A stretch of 45,258 nt of DNA from an uncultured Mycoplasmatota bacterium (GCA_900542735.1 UQOS01000006.1:1-45258); one strand, 5' to 3'; shown: positions 7,451 to 16,984, counted from the first letter of the stretch. Notes: generated by a model not told the origin, from the sequence alone. A program made the numbers and translations.

Positions 7451-8543
7451 TGGAGGGCATTTACCAATACCTGCATCTAAAGGTGGTGCAGTAGAAAACC
7501 TTATTACAATGTATTTAGATGAAAATGAACAAAAATTCCATAACAATATTGATGTTATAAGTTGTCCGTCTATATCTAATACTAGGGAATATAAATATTC
7601 GAATATTATTGTAATTAAAACTGGAATAATTGATAAAATATATTACAAAGTAAAAAAAATTTTAAAAAATGAGAATAAAATAAATGCATTTATGTATAAG
7701 TCATTATATTTTCTTAAAAAAAGCAAAAAGCAATATGATCTTATTTTATGTGAAAATGAGCCTGATTTTTGCATTAAATTGAATAATATATATAATGGTA
7801 AAGTGATTTTGCACCTACATAATGATTTTTTACATGAAAATGTAAAAAATTATAATAAGGTTATTAATAGTACAAAAAAAATAATTTGCGTTAGTAAATT
7901 TATAAAAACTAGGGTAAATAGCGATAAAGCTTTTGTGTGTTATAATGGGATAGATTACAATAATTTTGAATATGATGAAAAAAGGGTAAATGATTTAAAA
8001 AATAGATTAAATATTAATGATAATGATTTTGTTTTTGTTTATGCTGGAAGGATTGTATTTGAAAAAGGCGTTAATGAATTAGTAAAAAGTTTTAATAAAT
8101 TAAACAAAAAATATAAAAATATTAAATTGATTATAATTGGTGCACCTGTTTTTAAAAATAAAAATAATAATTATTTGTATGAAAAAATAAAAAATGATAA
8201 TAACGAAAATATTATTTGTACAGGTTTCATAAAAAACAATAATATAAAAGATTATTATTATCTATCAAATATCCAAGTTACACCATCAATTGTTAATGAA
8301 GCTTTTGGACTTACTGCAGTAGAAGCTTTAGCAACTGGTTTACGTGTTATTTCTACAAATTCAGGAGGCTTGCCAGAATTAATAAATTCAAAAAATGGTG
8401 TTATTATTGATAAAGAAAATCTTGAAAATAATTTATATGATGCTATGGAAAATGAAATTTTAAATAAAAAAAGTAAAAAAATCGAAAGAAAATATAGTAA
8501 AGAAATTTATGCTGAAACTTTAAATAATCTACTAATAAAATAA
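7431..8543 (+). CDS. Glycosyltransferase family 4
   Basis: The 370-residue GT-B enzyme begins MKILIVSGGHLPIPASKGGAVENL, with the Gly-rich acceptor loop, and contains LHLHNDFLHENV, FVYAGRIVFEKGVNELV at the start of the second lobe, LIIIGAP, and the donor E-x7-E motif in EAFGLTAVE followed by GGLPELI. It is a second retaining sugar transferase for the repeat unit, acting in the cytoplasm. The start has an AGAAGGAG site and overlaps wzy by 20 nt. The sequence is unusually rich in Asn and Lys from A-rich codons. Specificity is unknown. Confidence 0.87.
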   Translation: MKILIVSGGHLPIPASKGGAVENLITMYLDENEQKFHNNIDVISCPSISNTREYKYSNIIVIKTGIIDKIYYKVKKILKNENKINAFMYKSLYFLKKSKKQYDLILCENEPDFCIKLNNIYNGKVILHLHNDFLHENVKNYNKVINSTKKIICVSKFIKTRVNSDKAFVCYNGIDYNNFEYDEKRVNDLKNRLNINDNDFVFVYAGRIVFEKGVNELVKSFNKLNKKYKNIKLIIIGAPVFKNKNNNYLYEKIKNDNNENIICTGFIKNNNIKDYYYLSNIQVTPSIVNEAFGLTAVEALATGLRVISTNSGGLPELINSKNGVIIDKENLENNLYDAMENEILNKKSKKIERKYSKEIYAETLNNLLIK

Positions 8544-8570
8544 ATGTTAGGGGGGAAAATTAGATTATAT

Positions 8571-10085
8571 ATGAGAATAAAAAATTCAATAAAGAATATG
8601 ATTAGTTCATTTTTTTCAAATACGATTACAATAATTATTGGTGTTGTAGCTCAAGCAGTTTTTTTAAAAATATTAAATAGTGAATATCTTGGTATAAATA
8701 GTTTGTTTGCTAATATTATATCAATGCTCTCAATTGTTGAATTAGGTATGAGCAATGCAATTATATTTAATTTATATAAACCTGTAGCAGAAAATGATAA
8801 AGAAACAATAAAGTCACTGATGAAATTTTATAAAAAAAGTTATTCAATAATAGGAATAATTATATTAATTATTGGAATATTAGTTATACCTTTTTTAAAA
8901 TATATTGTTAATTATGATGAAATTACTATTCCTATTAATATTTTATATGTTTATTTGATATTTTTAATAGATGCTGTTGTATCATATTTTATTTCATATA
9001 AAAGAAGTATTTTAATTGCAAATCAGAAAAATCATATTATAAATACAATACACATAATATATACGATTTTATTAAACTTATTTCAAATAATAATATTATT
9101 TACATCTGAAAATTATTACTTATATCTTATAATTAAATTTATTATGAGAGTTATCGAAAATATTGCAATAACAATAATTGCAAATAAGAAATATAGTTTT
9201 ATAAAAGATAAAGACTCAAAAAAATTAGATAAAAATATTGAAAATGATATATTGAAAAAAATTAAGGCGTTGTTTATTCACAAAATTGGAGGTTTCATAG
9301 TTTTAAGTACTGATAATATTTTAATTTCTAAAATGTTTGGGTTGATATCAGTAGGATTATATGCTAATTATTATTTAATTATAAATTCTGTTCAAACAGT
9401 TGTTAGTCAAATTATGACATCAATAACACCTAGTGTAGGAAATTTACTCGTTACTGAAAAGAAAGAAAAACAATTTAAAATATTTAATAGAATAAAATTC
9501 CTGAATTTTTATATTTCGTGTATTACGAGTATTATGATATTTGCTTTAATAGAACCTTTTATATCAATATGGATTGGTAAACAATATTTAATTGGTCAAG
9601 AAATTTTAATTACATTGATTATAAGTTATTATCTTAGCAGTACTAAGAGTTCATTTGGAATTTTTAAGGAAGCTGCAGGAATATATTATGAGGACAGATT
9701 TGTACCTTTAATAGAAGGCACAGTTAATTTATTATTTAGTATTATTTTAGGAAAAATTTTTGGTTTAAGTGGTATATTTTTAGGTACAATCTTAAGCTCA
9801 TTAGTATTGTGGTTATATAGTTATTATAAATTTGTTTATAAAAAGCTATTTGATTTATCATATTTAAATTATACTATTAGTAATTTAAAATATTTTTTTG
9901 TATTTATAATAATTTTAATTATATCAATAATTTTTAATAATTTCGTGATTATTGATAACAATTATTTAAAGATGTTTGTAAATATAATTTATTCGTTAAT
10001 AATTCCTAATATAGTAATTATTATTTCATTTAATAAAACTGAAAATTTTAGATATTATTATGATATGTTAAAGGAGAAGTTATGA
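8571..10085 (+). CDS. wzx: Wzx-like polysaccharide flippase (MATE/MOP superfamily)
   Basis: The 504-residue protein has 12-14 predicted membrane segments and the streptococcal-type flippase opening MRIKNSIKNMISSFFS, then FLKILNSEYLGINSLFANI, LSIVELGMSNAI and SLMKFYKKSY. It should flip the undecaprenyl-linked repeat unit outward for Wzy. An in-frame ATG at 8544 directly follows the previous stop but has no binding site. ATG 8571 matches homologues and has AGGGGGG upstream, although the 15-nt gap is longer than ideal. The end overlaps the acyltransferase start as ATGA. Confidence 0.85.
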   Translation: MRIKNSIKNMISSFFSNTITIIIGVVAQAVFLKILNSEYLGINSLFANIISMLSIVELGMSNAIIFNLYKPVAENDKETIKSLMKFYKKSYSIIGIIILIIGILVIPFLKYIVNYDEITIPINILYVYLIFLIDAVVSYFISYKRSILIANQKNHIINTIHIIYTILLNLFQIIILFTSENYYLYLIIKFIMRVIENIAITIIANKKYSFIKDKDSKKLDKNIENDILKKIKALFIHKIGGFIVLSTDNILISKMFGLISVGLYANYYLIINSVQTVVSQIMTSITPSVGNLLVTEKKEKQFKIFNRIKFLNFYISCITSIMIFALIEPFISIWIGKQYLIGQEILITLIISYYLSSTKSSFGIFKEAAGIYYEDRFVPLIEGTVNLLFSIILGKIFGLSGIFLGTILSSLVLWLYSYYKFVYKKLFDLSYLNYTISNLKYFFVFIIILIISIIFNNFVIIDNNYLKMFVNIIYSLIIPNIVIIISFNKTENFRYYYDMLKEKL

Positions 10086-11113
10086 AAAAAAGTAAAAGTA
10101 AAAGAATAGATTCACTTGAGTTTCTAAAAATAATAGCAATAATGATGGTAATAGGATTACATTATTTCAATAAAGATATGGGAGGAATTTTATCTGAAGA
10201 AAAAAATATTTATGGATTTTTAACACATTTTTTAGAATCATTCTTTATCATTGCTTGTAACATTTTTATTTTAATAACAGGGTTCTTTTCTATAAATAAA
10301 AAATCAATATCTTATAATAAAATAAAAAAAATACTTTTTGATATTATTTTTTATGCAATAGTTATTTTTATTTGCTATCTTATTATTGGACAACATAGTA
10401 TAAGTTTTCATATTTTAAAAACTTTTTTTGATTCAATTTTTAAAAGATGGTTTCCAATAGTATATATAATTGTGTATTTACTAATCCCATATTTAAATAA
10501 ATTATTAAATAATATTTCAAAAAAAGATTATCAGAGATTACTAATAATATATATTGCTTTTTTTAGTATTTGGTCTGTTTTTATAAATAATATTACCATA
10601 ATCGATAATGGTTATGGTATAACAAATTTCATTTTTATGTATATGGTTGGTGGTTATATATACAAAAATCAAGGCGATTTCAAAAAGACATGGCTTAATT
10701 ATGTTGTATTTTTTATAAGTCTAATTTTTGTTTTTGCTTTAAGTTTATTTTCCCATGCTAGAGCATGGGGATACTGCAGTATATTTGTAGTTTTAGAAAG
10801 TGTTTCATTCTTTTTGATATTTTTAAATATAAATATGAATAATAATTTACTTTCAAAAATAGCAAAACATAGCTTAGCGGTTTATATAATTCATGAAAAT
10901 CAATTTATATCAAAGTTTATATACAATAGTTTATTTAAATCAAACAATTACTATAATAACAATTTAGGAATGATAATTAATCTTCTAATTTCAGTTTTTT
11001 TGATATTATTCATTTGTACAATTATTGATTGCTTAAAGGAAAAAATATTACTATTTATTATGAGTAAATATAAGAAAAAAGATAACGAAAAAATTTTCTC
11101 GTTATCTAATTAA
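10082..11113 (+). CDS. Acyltransferase 3 family membrane protein
   Basis: The 343-residue protein is an AT3 (PF01757) enzyme: RIDSLEFLKIIAIMMVIGLHYF at the N-terminus contains the conserved His in the first membrane segment, and about ten membrane segments follow, with AVYIIHEN near the C-terminus. These proteins O-acetylate or otherwise acylate surface glycans, using an acyl donor from the cytoplasm. There is no SGNH domain. It overlaps the flippase by 4 nt (ATGA) and has an AAAGGAG site. The likely role is O-acetylation of the capsule; the acyl group and site are unknown. Confidence 0.85.
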   Translation: MKKSKSKRIDSLEFLKIIAIMMVIGLHYFNKDMGGILSEEKNIYGFLTHFLESFFIIACNIFILITGFFSINKKSISYNKIKKILFDIIFYAIVIFICYLIIGQHSISFHILKTFFDSIFKRWFPIVYIIVYLLIPYLNKLLNNISKKDYQRLLIIYIAFFSIWSVFINNITIIDNGYGITNFIFMYMVGGYIYKNQGDFKKTWLNYVVFFISLIFVFALSLFSHARAWGYCSIFVVLESVSFFLIFLNINMNNNLLSKIAKHSLAVYIIHENQFISKFIYNSLFKSNNYYNNNLGMIINLLISVFLILFICTIIDCLKEKILLFIMSKYKKKDNEKIFSLSN

Positions 11114-11128
11114 ATAAGGAGTGATTTT

Positions 11129-12217
11129 ATGAAATATGATTATTTAATAGTTGGTGCTGGCTTATTTGGTGCCACAGTTGCAAATAGATTAAAAAAAGAA
11201 GGAAAAAATGTTTTAGTAATTGATAAAAGAAATCATATTGCCGGAAATGTTTATACTGAAAATGAATATGGAATTAATGTTCATAAATATGGAGCACATA
11301 TTTTCCATACAGATTATAAAGATGTATGGGATTATGTAAATTCATTTGTTGAATTTAATAGATATACTAATTCACCTGTAGCAAGAATTGGTAATGAAAT
11401 ATATAATATGCCATTTAATATGAATACTTTTGCAAAAATATGGAATGATGTATTTACACCAGAAGATGCAATGAGACATATAAATGAAGAAAGGAAAGAA
11501 ATAGTAGGTGAACCCAAAAATCTTGAGGAACAAGCTATAAATTTAGTAGGTAGAACAATTTATGAAAAATTAATAAAAGGTTATACTGAAAAACAATGGA
11601 ATAGAGATTGTAAGGATTTACCAGCATTTATAATAAAAAGATTACCAGTTAGATTAATATATGACAATAACTATTTTAATGATAGATATCAAGGAATACC
11701 TATTGGAGGATATACACTATTAGTTGAAAGAATGTTAAAAGGAGTAGAAGTAAGACTAAATACTGACTTTTTTGAAAACAGAGATGAATTTAATAATATT
11801 GCAGACAAGATAGTTTATACAGGAGCATTAGATGAATACTTTGATTATAAACTTGGAAAACTCGAGTATAGATCATTAAGATTTGATGAAAAAGTAGTAG
11901 ATACAGAAAATTATCAAGGAAATGCTGTTGTTAACTATACAGGACATGAAGTTGATTATACAAGAGTAATAGAACATAAGCATTTTGAAAATAATGTATC
12001 AGATAAATCAGTTATAACATTTGAATATCCAGCTGACTATAGAGAAGGTATGGAAAAATACTATACTATAAATGATGATAAAAACAATGAATTAGCTGGT
12101 AAATATAGAGAGTTAGCTTCAACAGAAGAAAATGTAATCTTTGGTGGAAGATTAGCTGAATATAAATACTATGATATGGATGATGTTATAAAACATGCAT
12201 TAAATATTAATTTATAA
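11129..12217 (+). CDS. glf: UDP-galactopyranose mutase
   Basis: The 362-residue flavoenzyme converts UDP-galactopyranose to UDP-galactofuranose. It shows the FAD-binding start DYLIVGAGLFGATVANRL, IDKRNHIAGNVYTE, YGAHIFHTDYKDVWDYV, then MPFNMNTF, EKLIKGYTEKQW, RLPVRLIYDNNYFNDRYQ and GGRLAEYKYYDMDDV near the end. Length is normal for the family. An AAGGAG site precedes ATG 11129, 15 nt after the acyltransferase stop. It is the last gene of the operon and is followed by a terminator. Its presence predicts galactofuranose in the polymer. Its codon use looks closer to the chromosomal flanks than to the preceding genes. Confidence 0.97.
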   Translation: MKYDYLIVGAGLFGATVANRLKKEGKNVLVIDKRNHIAGNVYTENEYGINVHKYGAHIFHTDYKDVWDYVNSFVEFNRYTNSPVARIGNEIYNMPFNMNTFAKIWNDVFTPEDAMRHINEERKEIVGEPKNLEEQAINLVGRTIYEKLIKGYTEKQWNRDCKDLPAFIIKRLPVRLIYDNNYFNDRYQGIPIGGYTLLVERMLKGVEVRLNTDFFENRDEFNNIADKIVYTGALDEYFDYKLGKLEYRSLRFDEKVVDTENYQGNAVVNYTGHEVDYTRVIEHKHFENNVSDKSVITFEYPADYREGMEKYYTINDDKNNELAGKYRELASTEENVIFGGRLAEYKYYDMDDVIKHALNINL

Positions 12218-12257
12218 AAAATATTGAAAAAATAAAAAGTTGCTATAATATGCATTT

Positions 12258-12302
12258 AGAAAGCACTAGTATAGTAATTATAACAGAAGTTCTTTCTTTT
12301 TT
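12258..12302 (+). terminator. Terminator after the capsule operon
   Basis: AGAAAG (12258-12263) pairs with CTTTCT (12292-12297), with a further ACT/AGT pairing inside, followed by a run of T to 12302. An extended -10 like sequence (TGCTATAAT, 12241-12249) lies just before it and could start a very short transcript, but no -35 box is visible. Confidence 0.6.
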
Positions 12303-12346
12303 ATAATTTTCCGACACCATGTTACACTATCTTTTTGATTTATAAT

Positions 12347-12376
12347 TTGACAACTTATTCAAATAAAATATATATA
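12347..12376 (+). promoter_or_regulatory. Promoter for the first LCP gene; contents of the 300-bp gap
   Basis: A perfect TTGACA (12347-12352) is followed after 18 nt by TATATA (12371-12376). A second weaker candidate is TTGTTT (12443-12448) with TATTAA 17 nt later. The gap 12218-12517 also holds the operon terminator and a TTCCGACA motif (12309-12316) shared with the capsule promoter region. No other gene is visible in it. Confidence 0.5.
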
Positions 12377-12517
12377 AGTAGTAAGTAATATTTTTTTGAT
12401 TATGTATATAATTGCTTTTTTTGAATTCTTGGTATTTATATATTGTTTATATTTTTAATAAGTTATATTAATTATTATATGAATAAAAAAACTAGATAAT
12501 AGAAGGGTGATAATTAT

Positions 12518-13945
12518 ATGAAATCAATACTTAAAAACATAACTAACATTATTATCATACTATTATTTCTTCTGTTCTTTACTATTCTTATCTATTTCAT
12601 CTTTAAACTAAATATCTTACCAACCAAATATCTAATTATAGGATTTAGCGTATTAATACTAGTTACCATTATTTTATTATTTGGTATCTTTAGTAAGAAA
12701 CATAAAGTTTTTAGAACACTATCATTTATCATTATGTTATTACTTACTGTATTTTCATGTTTTGCTATTAATTATCTAAATAATACTTATAATTTTATAA
12801 ATAGTACCCAAAATAAATATGATACTTTAAACTATTCAGTAATTGTACTAAAAGATAGTAATTATACAAGTATTGATAGCTTGAAAGATAAAACAGTTTC
12901 TTATTTAAATGATAGTTATAATTTAGATATTAAGAATGAACTTAATTCTAAGATAACTTATAGGGAAGAATTAGTAGATGATTTTACTAAAATAGTTAGT
13001 TTATTAAATAATAAAGATACAGATGCTATAGTATTAGAAGATAGTTATTTAACTTTAATTGAAGAAGAGGACACAACTTTTTATAATAATATTAAAGTAG
13101 TTTATACATTTCAAATTAAAGTAAAGACTCATGAAGAATCTGATGATACTATCATTACTCAAGAACCATTTATCTTGTATATTAGTGGAATAGACCAATA
13201 TGGAAATGTAAATACAGTAAGGGGTAGAAGTGATGTAAATCAGCTAGTTGTTGTGAATCCTAAAACGAATCATATTCTTTTAGTAAATACACCTAGAGAT
13301 TATTATGTTAGGCTAGCTGGTACAATAGGTCTTAAAGATAAATTAACTCATGCTGGTATTTATGGTATTAATAAAAGTATTGATACTTTAGAAGATTTAT
13401 ATGATATTAATATTAATCACTATTTAAGAGTTAACTTTAATACTTTAGTTAAAGTAGTAGATGTAATAGGGGGAATAGATGTTTATTCTGATAAAACATT
13501 TAATTCTTTTCATATTAAAGGTTGGACAGTTTCTAAAGGTTTAAATCATTTTAATGGAAAAGAAGCACTTGCTTATTCTAGAGAACGATATGCTTATACT
13601 GATGGAGATCATCATAGAGGTAGAAATCAACAAGATGTTATAACAGCTATTATTAATAAAATAACTACTTCTAAAGTATTAATTGGTAAATATAATAGTA
13701 TATTAAATGTATTAGATGGATCTTTTCAAACAGATATTTCTACTAGTGGTATTACATCATTTATAAAATATCAGTTAGATAAAATGCCATCTTGGAAAGT
13801 AGAAAGTATTGCAGTAAGTGGTTATAATAGTTATAATTATACCTATAGTATGGGTTACAATTATAAATTATATGTAATGGAACCAGACTATGATAGTATA
13901 GAAACAGCAAAAGAAAAAATAAAAGAAGTTTTAAATGAAAGTTAA
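12518..13945 (+). CDS. LytR-CpsA-Psr (LCP) family glycopolymer ligase
   Basis: The 475-residue protein has three N-terminal membrane segments (about 8-30, 36-56, 66-88), an accessory extracellular domain (about 100-210) as in Cps2A, and an LCP domain (about 215-390). LCP motifs visible are ILLVNTPRDYYV, INHYLRVNFNTLVKVVDVIGGIDV, and SRERYAYTDGDHHRGRNQQ with the conserved arginines that hold the polyprenyl phosphate. LCP enzymes move glycopolymers from undecaprenyl pyrophosphate carriers to peptidoglycan, or to proteins in some species. The start has an AGAAGGGTGAT site. Its position directly after the capsule operon points to capsule attachment. A paralogue lies at 15048-16493. Confidence 0.93.
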   Translation: MKSILKNITNIIIILLFLLFFTILIYFIFKLNILPTKYLIIGFSVLILVTIILLFGIFSKKHKVFRTLSFIIMLLLTVFSCFAINYLNNTYNFINSTQNKYDTLNYSVIVLKDSNYTSIDSLKDKTVSYLNDSYNLDIKNELNSKITYREELVDDFTKIVSLLNNKDTDAIVLEDSYLTLIEEEDTTFYNNIKVVYTFQIKVKTHEESDDTIITQEPFILYISGIDQYGNVNTVRGRSDVNQLVVVNPKTNHILLVNTPRDYYVRLAGTIGLKDKLTHAGIYGINKSIDTLEDLYDININHYLRVNFNTLVKVVDVIGGIDVYSDKTFNSFHIKGWTVSKGLNHFNGKEALAYSRERYAYTDGDHHRGRNQQDVITAIINKITTSKVLIGKYNSILNVLDGSFQTDISTSGITSFIKYQLDKMPSWKVESIAVSGYNSYNYTYSMGYNYKLYVMEPDYDSIETAKEKIKEVLNES

Positions 13946-13966
13946 CAGTGATAGAAAGGCAAAAAT

Positions 13967-14824
13967 ATGAAAAGTGATATAAAAACATCTTTACTATTAT
14001 TAAAAAATAAATTATTACTTTTATCATTAGTAAGTACACTTGGTGCTACTAGTATAGGGTGTAGTAGTAATTCATTTGATAATGATGAAGTAGAAAGTGT
14101 ATTAGAAACAACAGAAGAGAAGATAGAAGAAAGTATTACGGTAATACCAGATACTACTTTAGAAATAGAAGAAAAACTACCAGATAGTAAAGAAGAAGTT
14201 ATGAATATTATAGATAATGGTTCTATTGAAAGCATCTATTATGTAAAAAATGATACTACTTTAACGATTCCTTCTTTCTTAACAGAAAGTAAAGTAGAAG
14301 AACAAGTTACTTTACCTAAATTAGAATGTTTAGAAGTATATGATATATTAGATGATACTTGTCTAGTAAAAACAAATGAATATATTGGGTTTACTACTTT
14401 AGAAAATTTAGAAGAATTAACTGGTACTTTTGTGGTAGTAGATATTAGTAGTCAAGAAGTAAAGTTATACTGTAATAATGAAGTTATCTTAACTACTCCT
14501 GTTGTTACAGGAAAACCATCTACACCTAGTGACAAAGGATTATTTGAAATTTATGATATTAGTCATTCAAGGTATTTAATAGGCCCTAATTATAAGTCTT
14601 ATGTTGATATCATGATGAAATATAATGGTGGAGAAGGATTACATGATGCCCAGTATCATACGCATGAAGATGGATTTAGACATGGTTGGAGAGATGCAAG
14701 TGAGTTTGGTGGAGATACTTATTTAAAACATGGTTCTCATGGCTGTATCAATATGATTCATGATGATGTTATGACTGTTAGTGATTATGTAGATATTGGT
14801 ACAAAAGTATTAGTAAAGGAATAA
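13967..14824 (+). CDS. L,D-transpeptidase (YkuD domain), membrane or lipid anchored
   Basis: The 285-residue protein has an N-terminal hydrophobic signal ending SIGCSS, an imperfect lipobox. An acidic linker (about 35-80), a region resembling a substrate or SH3-like domain (about 90-150), and a C-terminal YkuD domain follow. The YkuD signature HGSHGCIN is intact with catalytic Cys260, and the preceding VVVDISSQEVKLYCNNEVI strand pattern is typical. Such enzymes make 3-3 peptidoglycan cross-links or anchor proteins outside the membrane. It sits 21 nt after the LCP gene, so both are probably one transcript. Exact substrate is unknown. Confidence 0.9.
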   Translation: MKSDIKTSLLLLKNKLLLLSLVSTLGATSIGCSSNSFDNDEVESVLETTEEKIEESITVIPDTTLEIEEKLPDSKEEVMNIIDNGSIESIYYVKNDTTLTIPSFLTESKVEEQVTLPKLECLEVYDILDDTCLVKTNEYIGFTTLENLEELTGTFVVVDISSQEVKLYCNNEVILTTPVVTGKPSTPSDKGLFEIYDISHSRYLIGPNYKSYVDIMMKYNGGEGLHDAQYHTHEDGFRHGWRDASEFGGDTYLKHGSHGCINMIHDDVMTVSDYVDIGTKVLVKE

Positions 14825-14866
14825 AAATAATATTTATTGTAGCTATTTCATTTTTTTGTTTAAGTA

Positions 14867-14895
14867 ACCCAGGAACTTATATAAAGTACCTGGGT
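14867..14895 (+). terminator. Strong hairpin after the L,D-transpeptidase gene
   Basis: A 12-bp stem with one mismatch (14867-14878 with 14884-14895) contains a GC-rich ACCCAGG/CCTGGGT base. There is no clear T-run after it on the plus strand, so it may be a weak terminator or an RNA-stability element. The rest of 14825-15047 shows only the promoter region of the next gene. Confidence 0.5.
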
Positions 14896-15008
14896 ATTAT
14901 CTTATATCGTATGGCATATGATAAAATTATATCTTGTTCTTCTAAACTATATCAAAAATATAATATAGTGATTCGTGATAAGTAAAAAAATAATAGCTAT
15001 TTACCATA

Positions 15009-15035
15009 AAAAGTGTTATAATAAGAAACACTTTT
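15009..15035 (+). promoter_or_regulatory. Extended -10 promoter overlapped by an inverted repeat
   Basis: TGTTATAAT (15014-15022) is an extended -10 box without an obvious -35. A perfect 9-bp inverted repeat, AAAAGTGTT (15009-15017) and AACACTTTT (15027-15035), straddles the -10 box and the likely start site, so it could be an operator. The ribosome binding site AGGGGG follows at once. Confidence 0.55.
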
Positions 15036-15047
15036 AGGGGGAATACT

Positions 15048-16493
15048 ATGAAAAAAATACTTTCTTTTTTAAATAAATATCGTGTATTTATCATTAGCTT
15101 TTTATTACTGTTATTAAATGTTTTACTATTTATCTTTATTCATAATCTTAATGTATTTACTACAAAATATTATTTATTATTATTTGGTGTTTTAGTGCTA
15201 TTAGAAGGAATTACTATTATTTTTCTTTTTATCAATAAAAAAGTATTTACTATATTAGGTTATCTTTTTACTATTTTACTTATTCTTTTTCAAATAGGAG
15301 CTATTTATTATGTCAATGTTACGGACTCTTTTTTAAATAAATCATTTAATAATGATAAAAGAGAATATACAAATACTTTTTATGTTGTTAGTAAAAAAAC
15401 TAGTAATCATACTTTAGAAAATTTATCAGATAGTACCATTGGTTACTATCAAGATACACCTAATATTAGTCAAGCAATTAAAGAATTAAATTATAAATAT
15501 AAAGTAAAATCTACTTCCTATTCTGATATAACAGATATGTTTTCTAAGTTAGATCATGATATTTCTTATTTTTTAATAGAGAAAAACTTATATGATTATA
15601 CTTTTCAAATAGATACCTCTCTAAATAAAGATGATTATACTGTTATCTATCAATATACATTAACATTTCAGGAACAAGTAGAAGATAGTAATACTATTCA
15701 AGAAGATAAAGAAACAAATAATATTAATATTTATATAGGTGGTACTGATTTTACCAATCAATTGTATGATTTTAATATGATAGTATCTATTAACAAAGAA
15801 AATCATAAAGTATTACTTACTAGTATTCCAAGAGATTATCATATACCTGTTTATGGTAAAGGTGGTAGAAGTGATAATATGGGTTATCATGGTGCATGGG
15901 GTATTACTACTAGTATGAAATCATTAGAGCAGTTATTAAATATTAAAATTGATTATTATGTAAAAGTAAGAACGAATAGTTTAGTAGGAGTAGTAGATAC
16001 TTTAGGTGGTATTACTTTCTGTTCTGATAAGAGCTTTTATACAACTCATGCTACCATATTAGATAGTTATGATGATTCTACGGGAAATAAATTATATGTA
16101 GAAAAAGGGTGTAAGAATTATAATGGTGTTGAAATTTTAACGATTTCTAGAGAAAGACTTGCCTATAGTGGTGGAGATAGACAAAGACAGAAAAACTGTC
16201 AAAGCATTTTAATTTCTATATTTAATAAAGTGACTTCTCCAAGTATCATTACAAATTATCAAAGTGTTCTTAATTCTGTTAGTAATTTATATACGACGAA
16301 TATTAGTAAAGAAATAATTACAGATTATATAAAAGATATTCTCGATAATAAAACTAAATGGACTTTTAATACTCAAAGTTTAGATGGGTATGATGGTAGT
16401 GGTTATGTGCATTTAACGAATTATAAAGATTATATAATGATTCCATACCAAAGTTCTATTAACAGTGCTAGTTATCATATAAAACATAATTAA
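15048..16493 (+). CDS. LytR-CpsA-Psr (LCP) family protein, second copy
   Basis: The 481-residue paralogue of the 12518-13945 gene has the same plan: three N-terminal membrane segments, an accessory domain (about 95-215) and an LCP domain. Motifs are LLTSIPRDYHIPV, IDYYVKVRTNSLVGVVDTLGGI and ISRERLAYSGGDRQRQKNCQ, with the lipid-phosphate binding arginines kept. It should be a membrane-bound transferase for surface polymers. It has its own promoter with an operator-like repeat, so it may serve another polymer such as a teichoic acid, or act under other conditions. The AGGGGG site is at good spacing. Confidence 0.92.
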   Translation: MKKILSFLNKYRVFIISFLLLLLNVLLFIFIHNLNVFTTKYYLLLFGVLVLLEGITIIFLFINKKVFTILGYLFTILLILFQIGAIYYVNVTDSFLNKSFNNDKREYTNTFYVVSKKTSNHTLENLSDSTIGYYQDTPNISQAIKELNYKYKVKSTSYSDITDMFSKLDHDISYFLIEKNLYDYTFQIDTSLNKDDYTVIYQYTLTFQEQVEDSNTIQEDKETNNINIYIGGTDFTNQLYDFNMIVSINKENHKVLLTSIPRDYHIPVYGKGGRSDNMGYHGAWGITTSMKSLEQLLNIKIDYYVKVRTNSLVGVVDTLGGITFCSDKSFYTTHATILDSYDDSTGNKLYVEKGCKNYNGVEILTISRERLAYSGGDRQRQKNCQSILISIFNKVTSPSIITNYQSVLNSVSNLYTTNISKEIITDYIKDILDNKTKWTFNTQSLDGYDGSGYVHLTNYKDYIMIPYQSSINSASYHIKHN

Positions 16494-16519
16494 ATCTAAA
16501 CTAGAATGGTAGTGATAAT

Positions 16520-16984
16520 ATGAAAAAATATTTTTTGGTAATCTTACTAGTTTTTTGGTTACTAGTCATATTCTTGTTTTCTAATCAAACGGCTAGTAAA
16601 AGTCAATCTACTAGTGATAAAGTAGCATCTGATATTGTTGGAGTAGTAGAAACAGTTACTAAGAATGAAATCAAAAAAGACAAAAAGGAAAATATCATAG
16701 AAAATACTAGATTTTTAGTAAGAAAAACAGCACATTTTACTCTATATTTTATTTTAGGAATTATAGTGTATTTACTTTTTACTAGTTATGGAGTTAAGAA
16801 AATATTATTTTATTCTATATTATTTTGTTTTTTATATGCTTGTAGTGATGAAATACATCAATTATTTCTAGATGGTAGAACTGCTAAAGTGTTAGATATT
16901 TGTATTGATACTTGTGGTAGTAGTCTAGCAATTATTAGCATATTTTACTTGCAAAAATTTAATAAAAAGTACCGTGGTAACTAA
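16520..16984 (+). CDS. VanZ family membrane protein
   Basis: The 154-residue protein has about four membrane segments and the VanZ (PF04892) pattern: an N-terminal WLLVIFLFSNQTASKS, RKTAHFTLYFILGIIVY, then CSDEIHQLFLDGRTAKVLDICID. VanZ-like proteins are of poorly defined function; the founder raises teicoplanin resistance. It follows the second LCP gene by 26 nt and is likely cotranscribed. The binding site (GGTAGTGAT) is weak. The link with cell-envelope genes is from position only. Confidence 0.88.
   Translation: MKKYFLVILLVFWLLVIFLFSNQTASKSQSTSDKVASDIVGVVETVTKNEIKKDKKENIIENTRFLVRKTAHFTLYFILGIIVYLLFTSYGVKKILFYSILFCFLYACSDEIHQLFLDGRTAKVLDICIDTCGSSLAIISIFYLQKFNKKYRGN

Noticed and set aside
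10752..10769. Perfect 7-bp hairpin CCCATGC/GCATGGG in the acyltransferase gene
   Set aside because: It lies within a conserved membrane-protein coding region with no T-run and is likely a chance result of the codons for SHARAWG.
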